Below are positions 1 through 5,626 of a DNA stretch of 8,515 nucleotides, one piece after another. The stretch is from an uncultured Phaeodactylibacter sp. (GTDB lineage: Bacteria > Bacteroidota > Bacteroidia > Chitinophagales > Saprospiraceae). The position numbers were made by a program, and so were the translations under genes. The stretch covers positions 1-8,515 of the forward strand of contig CAJXXJ010000130.1 of the NCBI GenBank assembly GCA_913062745.1. The letters are read 5' to 3'. The stretch's first letter is position 1, and each line of letters starts with the position of its first letter. The notes beneath the pieces are model-generated. The model did not search any database, was not told where the DNA came from, and saw nothing but the letters and a program-made list of their open reading frames with translations.

Positions 1-246
1 TTTGGTATCCGTCACCGGCGAGTCGTAGTAGATCGCCGCCTGATCGCCCCGCCCGTTGTCTACGTGGTAATCGAGGGCAAGGTAGGCCGTATTTAGCTGT
101 CCGCCGGTGTACCAGCGGTAGAGGTTATTATCGTCTTTGGAGAGGATTTGGGCTGGCTTTTTATACCAGTCGATAGCTTTGGCCTGCTCTGCCCAGAAGG
201 CTTCCGGCTCGGCCATGCTGCGGTTGTAGAATTCCTGATAAGTCAT
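1..246 (-). CDS. prpE: PrpE-like propionyl-CoA synthetase, N-terminal 82 codons (partial)
   Basis: This is the start of an AMP-forming acyl-CoA synthetase that would activate a short-chain acid, probably propionate, with ATP and CoA in the cytoplasm. The 82 visible residues begin MTYQEFYNRSMAEPEAFWAE, which is the N-terminal cap (ACAS_N) region of the Acs/PrpE family. They continue with YRWYTGGQLNTAYLALDYHV and IYYDSPVTDTK. The 'LNTxYxALDxHV...GRGDQ...YDSPVT' pattern is what I remember from PrpE rather than Acs, which has '[12 protein letters not shown]' at the same place, as the neighbouring acs does. None of the catalytic adenylation motifs are in the window, so substrate and integrity cannot be judged. 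The ATG at 244-246 gives a normal family N-terminus. The gene follows acs in the same direction, but a strong terminator lies between them, only 32 bases before this start. An acetyl-CoA synthetase paralogue is the alternative. Confidence 0.8.
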   Translation of the reverse strand, partial: MTYQEFYNRSMAEPEAFWAEQAKAIDWYKKPAQILSKDDNNLYRWYTGGQLNTAYLALDYHVDNGRGDQAAIYYDSPVTDTK

Positions 247-278
247 GTTGTAAGATTGTAGTTTGGTGCGGGCTCTTT

Positions 279-312
279 AAAAATGGCAGGCAACCGTCAC
301 CGGAGCCTGCCA
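279..312 (-). terminator. Rho-independent terminator of acs
   Basis: On the minus strand a perfect 8-bp stem, TGGCAGGC (312-305) with GCCTGCCA (291-284), is followed directly by five T residues (283-279). The 13-base loop can form a further CCG/CGG pair around GTGA. It lies 38 bases beyond the acs stop codon, where a transcript end is expected. Confidence 0.88.
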
Positions 313-350
313 TATCAGAATAATCAGTTAGCTTGTGTCAATTTCTTAGC

Positions 351-2257
351 CTAACTTTTGACTAATGCATTATTCTTGATTTCGTCTACCACATCCGGAT
401 TAAGGAGGGTAGAGGTATCACCCAGGTTAGAGGTATCACCGGAGGCCACCTTGCGGAGGATACGGCGCATGATCTTTCCGGAGCGGGTTTTGGGCAACCC
501 GGATACGATCTGAATCTTGTCCGGTTTGGCAATCGGGCCAATCTCCTTGACCACTACCTTGACCAGTTCTTTGCGGAAAGCATCCTCATCGCTTACGGGC
601 TGTGAGGTAATCACGTAGGCGTAGATGCCCTGCCCTTTGATATCGTGCGGGTAGCCCACTACCGCGGATTCCACCACCAGCTCGTGCTCATTGATGGCGT
701 TTTCCACCTCGGCGGTACCCATGCGGTGCCCGGATACATTGATTACATCATCCACCCGGCCAATAATCCGGTACATACCCTCCTTGTCGCGGCGGGCACC
801 GTCTCCGGTAAAGTACAGGTCTTTGAAGGCAGAGAAGTAGGTCTGACGGCAGCGTTCGTGGTCACCGTAGGTGGTGCGCAGCATTGATGGCCAGGGGTAC
901 TTCACGCACAGCAGGCCCTCCACGTCGTTGCCTTGCAGCTCGTTGCCATCGGCATCCATCAGGCAGGGCTGTATGCCCGGCAGCGGGTAGCCGGCGTGTG
1001 CAGGCTTCATCGGGCTGTGCTTGCCCAGTCCGCCGATCATGATGCCACCGGTCTCGGTCTGCCACCAGGTATCCACAATCGGCGCATTCTTCTTGCCGAT
1101 TTTCTCGTAGTACCACTCCCAGGCTTCCTCGTTGATCGGCTCGCCTACGGAACCCATTACTTTGATGGAGCTCAGGTCGTACTTGTCCGCGTACTGATCA
1201 CCCTGTGCCATCAGCGCACGGATGGCAGTAGGGGCAGTGTAGAACTGATTGACCTTCAGCTTTTCGCAAACCTGCCAGAAGCGGCCGGCATCCGGGTAGG
1301 TCGGTACGCCCTCAAACATCACGGTCGCGCGCCGGAAAGCAGCGGGCCGTAAACGATGTAAGAGTGCCCGGTGATCCAGCCGATGTCTGCCGTACACCAG
1401 TAAATATCGCCATCCTCGTACTGGAAAACATTCTTGAAGGAATAAGCGGTGTAGACCATGTAGCCACCGCAGGTATGCACCACGCCCTTGGGCTTGCCGG
1501 TAGAGCCGGAAGTGTACAGGATGAAGAGCATATCTTCGCTGTCCATTTCTTCGGCTTCGCACTCCGCGCTTTGGCCGTCCACTTCTTCGTGCCACCACTT
1601 AGTGCGTGGGTCAGAAGTGTCCACTTCGCCGCCGGTATTGCGGTGTACCAGTACCAGCTCTATGCTGTCCGTGCCCATCTGCAGCGCGTCGTCTACCACT
1701 TTCTTTACCGGGATATTTTTAGCGCCCCGCACGTTGTAGTCGGAGCAGATTACCGCTTTGCAGCTCGCGTCTTTGATCCGGTCGGCCAAGGCCTGAGCGG
1801 AGAAGCCGGCAAAAACCACGGAGTGTATCGCTCCGATACGGGCGCAGGCCAGCACGCCGATAGCGAGTTCCGGCACCATAGGCATATAGAAACATACGCG
1901 GTCCCCCTTTTCGATGCCATTAGCCTTCAGGGCATTGGCTGTCTTGCACACCTCAGCGTGTAGTTCCTTATAAGTATAAGTGATATTGTCCGCATCGGGG
2001 TCATTGGGCTCAAACAGGATAGCGACCTGATCGCCGCGCGTCTCGAGGTGGCGGTCCAGGCAGTTTTCCGTGATGTTGAGTTTTCCGTTGACAAACCAGT
2101 TTACGTTGGGCTCGCTGAAGTTCCAGTCCAGCACTTTGTCCCATTTTTTGCGCCAGTGAAAGGTCTCGGCTTGTTCGGCCCAGAAGGACTCCGGGTCGTC
2201 CACGCTCTTTTGGTAAGCCGCTTTGTACTCGTCGAAGGATTTGATCTGATGCGTCAT
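351..2257 (-). CDS. acs: Acetyl-CoA synthetase (AMP-forming), reading frame broken near 1327
   Basis: Acs makes acetyl-CoA from acetate, ATP and CoA through acetyl-AMP in the cytoplasm. The ATG at 2257 opens with the ACAS_N cap ([21 protein letters not shown]). The first frame carries the phosphate-binding motif [11 protein letters not shown] (residues 248-258) and stops at 1319-1321. The family sequence resumes at once in another frame: [21 protein letters not shown] (396-405, with the Trp pair tied to acetate specificity), [10 protein letters not shown] (482-491), [13 protein letters not shown] (500-512) and PKTRSGK (589-595). Lys595 matches the lysine that is acetylated to control Acs in enterobacteria. 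Adding one A between 1328 and 1327 changes GCG-CG-ACC to GCG-ACG-ACC. This restores the usual GATTVMFEG and gives a 635-residue protein, a normal family length. Every other motif is intact, so a sequencing error or very recent mutation is more likely than an old pseudogene. A candidate promoter and 5' hairpin precede it. Confidence 0.93.
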
Positions 2258-2273
2258 ATCTCGCTTGTTTTAT

Positions 2274-2312
2274 GCGGGCTTTTTTATTTGGTCGGGCCAA
2301 TCAAAAAGCCGC
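2274..2312 (-). promoter_or_regulatory. Stem-loop in the acs leader RNA
   Basis: On the minus strand GCGGCTTTTT (2312-2303) pairs with AAAAAGCCCGC (2284-2274), with a single bulged C. An inner TTGG/CCAA stem closes the loop CCCGA. It begins a few bases after the start site predicted from the -7 element at 2321-2328 and ends 16 bases before the acs ATG, so the leader would be mostly this hairpin. It could stabilise the mRNA or gate translation. It is not a normal terminator, because no T-tract follows it. Confidence 0.5.
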
Positions 2313-2320
2313 TTTGGTTT

Positions 2321-2328
2321 CAAATGTA
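2321..2328 (-). promoter_or_regulatory. Candidate Bacteroidota -7 promoter element for acs
   Basis: The minus strand reads TACATTTG here, an exact match to the TAnnTTTG -7 element of Bacteroidota sigma-A-type promoters. It sits between the terminator of the response regulator gene and acs, about 64 bases before the acs ATG. No TTG-type -33 element lies at the usual spacing; the place is taken by repeats (2327-2353). That would fit a promoter needing an activator. Confidence 0.5.
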
Positions 2329-2353
2329 TCTAGATATTTAGATGTTTATATCT
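2327..2353. repeat. Overlapping short repeats upstream of the acs promoter (candidate operator)
   Basis: Three elements overlap here. The 10-bp perfect palindrome TATCTAGATA is at 2327-2336. Two adjacent 8-mers, TAGATATT (2331-2338) and TAGATGTT (2339-2346), differ at one base. An inverted pair, AGATAT (2332-2337) and ATATCT (2348-2353), has a 10-base spacer. They cover the -7 edge and the place where a -33 element would lie, so a regulator bound here could control acs. The DNA is AT-rich and short matches can arise by chance; the regulator is unknown. Confidence 0.35.
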
Positions 2354-2359
2354 GTAAAG

Positions 2360-2388
2360 AAAAAAAATTTGGACGGCTTATCCAAATT
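2360..2388 (-). terminator. Rho-independent terminator overlapping the response regulator stop codon
   Basis: On the minus strand AATTTGGA (2388-2381) pairs perfectly with TCCAAATT (2373-2366) across a 7-base loop, TAAGCCG, which contains the TAA stop codon of the response regulator gene. A run of eight T residues (2367-2360) follows, overlapping the base of the stem. The layout separates transcription of the regulator from that of acs. The stem is AT-rich, so termination may be incomplete. Confidence 0.72.
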
Positions 2389-2761
2389 CTACGACTTCAT
2401 TTATTGTATTTATAAGTTCTGCGTTGTCAAAAGGCTTGGTAAGATACACTTCCCCACCGGTAGCGTAGCCCTGAAAGCGGTCGTTCTGGGTGCCTTTTGC
2501 CGTAAGGAAAATAATACGGGTATGCTCAAAATTGGGAGTGGCGCGGATGCGTTTGGCAACTTCAAAGCCGTCAATGCCGGGCATCATTACATCAAGCACG
2601 ACGATATCCGGCTGGTGCTCCTCCATCTTTTGCAGGGCTTCTTCGCCATTTGCGGCTTCCAATACCTGATAGCCCTCGTTCTGAACGAGGAAACGGAGCG
2701 CTACACGAATGTTTGGCTCGTCATCGACGAGTAATACCTTGGTTGAATTCTTATCTGTCAT
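2378..2761 (-). CDS. Single-domain (receiver-only) response regulator
   Basis: This 127-residue protein is a complete CheY-like receiver with no output domain. The acidic pair is Asp13-Asp14 (LLVDDEPN), the phospho-acceptor is Asp57 (VVLDVMMPGIDGFE), the switch Thr is Thr87 (IIFLTAKG), and the conserved Lys is Lys109 (YLTKPF). All residues needed for phosphotransfer are present. The ATG at 2761 is chosen because the receiver fold begins a few residues later (TKVLLVDD). The open frame upstream to 2944 would translate through a palindrome and gives unconvincing sequence. It lies just before acs and 2.9 kb downstream of a hybrid transporter-kinase, its likely partner. In CrbS/CrbR systems the regulator has a LuxR-type DNA-binding domain; this one has none. 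It must therefore act through protein contact or pass phosphate onward. It ends in its own terminator. The family is certain; the partner is inferred. Confidence 0.93.
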   Translation of the reverse strand: MTDKNSTKVLLVDDEPNIRVALRFLVQNEGYQVLEAANGEEALQKMEEHQPDIVVLDVMMPGIDGFEVAKRIRATPNFEHTRIIFLTAKGTQNDRFQGYATGGEVYLTKPFDNAELINTINEVVEFG

Positions 2762-2901
2762 AGCGGTATAGGGCGATAAAATATAGTTTGCTAATCTATC
2801 GCTTCTCCACCTAAAACTACATCTTTTTTGGTAAAAAAAAAATTTATGAGAAGATAAGGGCACTATAAGCAGTGGGGATAGAGTAATAACAGGGGTAGGC
2901 A

Positions 2902-2943
2902 TGGGCGCACCCGATTGGATGACCCGCCAATCGGGTGCGCCCA
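2902..2943. repeat. Perfect 17-bp palindrome with 8-base loop
   Basis: The arms are 2902-2918 (TGGGCGCACCCGATTGG) and 2927-2943, perfectly complementary around the loop ATGACCCG. It begins 22 bases past the stop of the T9SS-tail gene and 141 bases before the response regulator start. The arms are much more GC-rich than the surrounding DNA. No T-tract follows on the minus strand (CATGCCTACC comes next), and plus-strand sequence beyond it (AATCATTCC) has none either. A classical terminator is therefore unlikely. It could be an mRNA-stabilising or processing hairpin, or one copy of a dispersed palindromic repeat. Confidence 0.85.
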
Positions 2944-2965
2944 AATCATTCCTGGCTACAAAGTA

Positions 2966-4783
2966 TCATCTGCTCACAACAAATACCTCCCGCAGAATAG
3001 AGGCCTCGCTTTCAAACTGCAAGACATAGGTGCCCGGCGGCAAACCAGCGGTAGAAATACGCAGCTGCAAGGTAGCATCGGTTTGCAAAGTACGCATGGG
3101 CTGGCCCGACATGCTGATGATACGGGCGGTGCCAGCAACTGGCCTTTCGAAATCGACTACGACAGCCTCTCTGGCTGGGTTAGGGTATAGGCGTAGGCGC
3201 TGTGCAGATTCCGTTTCCGTAAGGCTGCTTGGAAGCTGAAGGCCGAGTTCTTCTGCTCTGATGCCAAAGGTCGCGCGGAAAATAGCTTCGGGGGTATCCA
3301 GACTTTCTTTCCTCCAGGAGGTGCTGGTAATTACAACTCCATTAGAGGCGACAGCTATATCCTCGATCCCAAGCTTCCAGTCAGGGTCTGGCTGGCAAAT
3401 GGTACGCAGCAGACTAATGTCACCCGTTTCGTCGAGCAAAAAGTACTTTAGGCATTCGTCAAAATTGTCGCCCACGATCAGGAAGCGATCCTCACCGAGC
3501 GCTGTCATTTGCGGCCTGAAGCCAACTTCTTCACCATCGAGCGTTTTAAATGCGGTCTTGCTAAAGCGCACATTTCCTTCTAAGTCAAAAATGGCAATGC
3601 TGCGGGCAGTGCTAGGGTCTCCACCAAATTTATCAAAATAGCTGGCTGTTACGATAATATGTTCTCCCTCAACGCTTAAATTAAAGCTAGCATCATAGCT
3701 GATAAGCGACGAAATATCCACCCGGTAATCAAAAGCCCCCTGCTCATCCAAAAACAGCAACTCACTTACGAGTTGGGTACTGTCTATAGGGCTACTAATG
3801 GAAGTGGAGCCAACCACAAACTTGCCATTCGGCAATTTGAAAGCATCTAAGTATTTATGCAACTGAATAGACCCATCATTGGGGAAAGGCATTGGATTGG
3901 GTATTCTATCTATCGTATCTAGAAATACCCCCTGCTCATTAAGGGCTAGGTTCATTTGTATAAACGCTCCTTCTTGAACATTCAAATCTATGCAAGAATT
4001 CAAATACAGCTCATCTTCAGCGATGGGCAAGGTACGACCCAGCTGCCCATTGGGGTTAGCACAAATCATGCCGCCTTCTCCTCCCTCAGAGTTCCAAGGG
4101 GTAAAATAGCGGGCGATCAGCTGCCCAGTCTCAGGGTTGAGGACTTTGCGGTGGGCGATGCCAAAAGGAAAGATATTTGGGACATTGTTGAATAGCATCC
4201 GCATACCCGACAGTTCGATATTGCCGTCTGAGCGTTCGTAAACAGATAAATCAATCTCGATGTTCTCCACACCCGTGGACCAGTTGTAGGCCTGTTCCCA
4301 CAGCTTCTCGCCGGTTGTTACATCGGTACAGACCACATAAGAGCCATATCTGAAACCGGTGTAGAATACTTCAATAAGCCGGTCGTCCAGTAGTAAGCTA
4401 GCCTCGCGCAATACCTCATAGCCATCTATTGTGGAGACCAAATTAGGGATTGAGTCCTGTAGGTTTGGCAGTGTAGTATCTCGATGGATGCGCGCCCACT
4501 CAATCGGTGTATCAGTGAAAACGATTTCCGGAGGCTCCTCTCCATTCCGGCTTATTATAGTCGCTGCTTTGTTGGGCTGTTTGAAGACGGTTTGTTGTGT
4601 CGCGTCAACAAAGGCGTTTCCTAATCTCACCAGATTAGTGTCATTAGATTGGCCAAGGGGAAACTCAGCTTTTATATCGAGTATTCTTTCATCGTGATTA
4701 TAGGAGTCAATCTGAGCAAATAATAAAGAACTCCAAATAAGGCTCGCAAGTATCAAGAGCATGAATTTTTTATAGTAGCGCAT
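2966..4783 (-). CDS. Exported protein with T9SS type A sorting domain, function unknown
   Basis: This 605-residue protein should cross the inner membrane by Sec and the outer membrane by the type IX system. Residues 1-23 form a signal peptide (MRYYKKFMLLILASLIWSSLLFA, cleaved before Gln24). Residues about 531-605 form the T9SS type A tail, starting LYPNPAREAVVVDF, with SMSGQPMRTL and LPPGTYVLQF before a short basic end. The middle has no catalytic motif I recognise. Segments such as DVTTGEKLWEQAYNW and repeated phrases on a value or log theme (LPNGKFVVGSTS, ALGEDRFLIVGDN, IAVASNGVVITSTS) suggest a beta-propeller with PQQ-like blades. The ATG at 4783 was preferred to one at 4810 because it starts the signal peptide directly and does not overlap the gene before it. 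It lies 11 bases after that gene, so the two are probably co-transcribed. Confidence 0.9.
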   Translation of the reverse strand: MRYYKKFMLLILASLIWSSLLFAQIDSYNHDERILDIKAEFPLGQSNDTNLVRLGNAFVDATQQTVFKQPNKAATIISRNGEEPPEIVFTDTPIEWARIHRDTTLPNLQDSIPNLVSTIDGYEVLREASLLLDDRLIEVFYTGFRYGSYVVCTDVTTGEKLWEQAYNWSTGVENIEIDLSVYERSDGNIELSGMRMLFNNVPNIFPFGIAHRKVLNPETGQLIARYFTPWNSEGGEGGMICANPNGQLGRTLPIAEDELYLNSCIDLNVQEGAFIQMNLALNEQGVFLDTIDRIPNPMPFPNDGSIQLHKYLDAFKLPNGKFVVGSTSISSPIDSTQLVSELLFLDEQGAFDYRVDISSLISYDASFNLSVEGEHIIVTASYFDKFGGDPSTARSIAIFDLEGNVRFSKTAFKTLDGEEVGFRPQMTALGEDRFLIVGDNFDECLKYFLLDETGDISLLRTICQPDPDWKLGIEDIAVASNGVVITSTSWRKESLDTPEAIFRATFGIRAEELGLQLPSSLTETESAQRLRLYPNPAREAVVVDFERPVAGTARIISMSGQPMRTLQTDATLQLRISTAGLPPGTYVLQFESEASILREVFVVSR

Positions 4784-4794
4784 GGTTTTTTCTT

Positions 4795-5523
4795 TTATTC
4801 TGTTTCGCAAATTTCAAAACAAGGGCTTTGGAAAAAACTTCCTGCTGCGCATTGTGGCAATGGCGTAGCCAAGCATTCCCCAGGATTCACTTGTTCTACG
4901 CTTTCTTCTACAACGGTTTCGCCGGTTGCTGCATCAATGCAATATGTCTTATTTAAACTACAGCAAGTAGGGCCGCAGGAAACCAAATCGATGGCAAATT
5001 CACCCACATCATTTCTTCCTACACAGAAAGAAGCACACGAACCAGCATAGAAACCTACCGTGAAGGTATTTAAGCCAGAATCGCAGTACAATAGTGAAAG
5101 TGAATTATTGGCAATAGCTTCATCAAGCGCTTCTTGAAAAAGCATATCAGCAATTTGATCTAATGCTCCGAAATATAAATCAGTCAGAAACCTTTCAAGT
5201 TGCAGTTCAGTGCCATTAAAGAATGTGTCGATAAGGTCAAGGATGAAATCTTCACAAATACCGGCAGGAACGCTAGAAAAGGAAACATTGGCAATCTGTA
5301 ATACTCCTTGGCACACCCCGAACTCATAGGTGACCTCTATTTCACACTCTGGATAGCCTGGTGGAGTTATTGTAGCAGTGAGTTCCTCTATCGGTGTACA
5401 ACCAAGCGAATCCGGATCCGGGAAGCAATTTGGTTGCTGCAGTTGAGCTTCAGCTAAAAGTGGAGGCAGTGTAAAAAGGGCAATAAGAAAAAGACATTTC
5501 GTAGAATTTACAATTTTTTTCAT
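4795..5523 (-). CDS. Cysteine-rich exported protein, function unknown
   Basis: I do not recognise this 242-residue protein. Residues 1-26 look like a signal peptide (MKKIVNSTKCLFLIALFTLPPLLAEA, cleaved before Gln27). The mature part is acidic and holds 16 cysteines in about 216 residues, many clustered near the C-terminus (SCASFC, SCGPTCC, PCFEIC). This pattern suggests a disulphide-bonded extracytoplasmic protein. No lipobox follows the signal peptide, and there is no T9SS tail, since it ends CFEICETE; it may stay in the periplasm. The frame is open back to 5625, but the ATG at 5523 is the one that starts a signal peptide. It follows the kinase gene by 103 bases and precedes the T9SS-tail gene by 11, suggesting the two exported proteins are made together. 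Both are visibly AT-richer than the kinase gene. Confidence 0.85.
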   Translation of the reverse strand: MKKIVNSTKCLFLIALFTLPPLLAEAQLQQPNCFPDPDSLGCTPIEELTATITPPGYPECEIEVTYEFGVCQGVLQIANVSFSSVPAGICEDFILDLIDTFFNGTELQLERFLTDLYFGALDQIADMLFQEALDEAIANNSLSLLYCDSGLNTFTVGFYAGSCASFCVGRNDVGEFAIDLVSCGPTCCSLNKTYCIDAATGETVVEESVEQVNPGECLATPLPQCAAGSFFQSPCFEICETE

Positions 5524-5626
5524 GGCGCATTTGGTGTTTATTAAAACGAAATAATGTGTAAGTAACAATGTGCTGATTTGCTGGTTTATGCTTTTTGTGT
5601 ATTTTTTCAAGTTTTTAGAAAACACC

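Noticed and set aside
1319..1336. Programmed ribosomal frameshifting in acs
   Set aside because: There is no slippery heptamer (the site is GCGCGCG), Acs is not known to use frameshifting, and a single missing base explains the break.
645..1963. Plus-strand and second minus-strand open frames within acs
   Set aside because: They overlap conserved Acs coding sequence and have no motif; only the two frames carrying Acs motifs are real.
2762..2944. A 61-residue N-terminal extension of the response regulator starting at 2944
   Set aside because: The added residues are translated from the palindrome and AT-rich leader and match nothing in the receiver family; the ATG at 2761 starts just before the first beta strand.
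4784..4810. An earlier start at 4810 for the T9SS-tail protein
   Set aside because: It would add nine charged residues before the signal peptide and overlap the preceding gene; the ATG at 4783 begins a standard signal peptide.
5524..5625. An earlier start at 5625 for the cysteine-rich protein
   Set aside because: The extra 34 residues run from the gap after the kinase stop and would bury the signal peptide; the ATG at 5523 fits better.
5533..5626. A 7-bp inverted pair, GGTGTTT and AAACACC, at the two ends of the gap between the kinase and the cysteine-rich gene
   Set aside because: It is too short and too widely spaced to be called an insertion-element end or hairpin, and no target duplication or transposase was seen.
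5524..5626. A promoter for the two exported-protein genes
   Set aside because: A TTG with TA at 19-base spacing exists, but the -7 part reads TAAACCAG rather than TAnnTTTG, so no promoter is called although one may be present.
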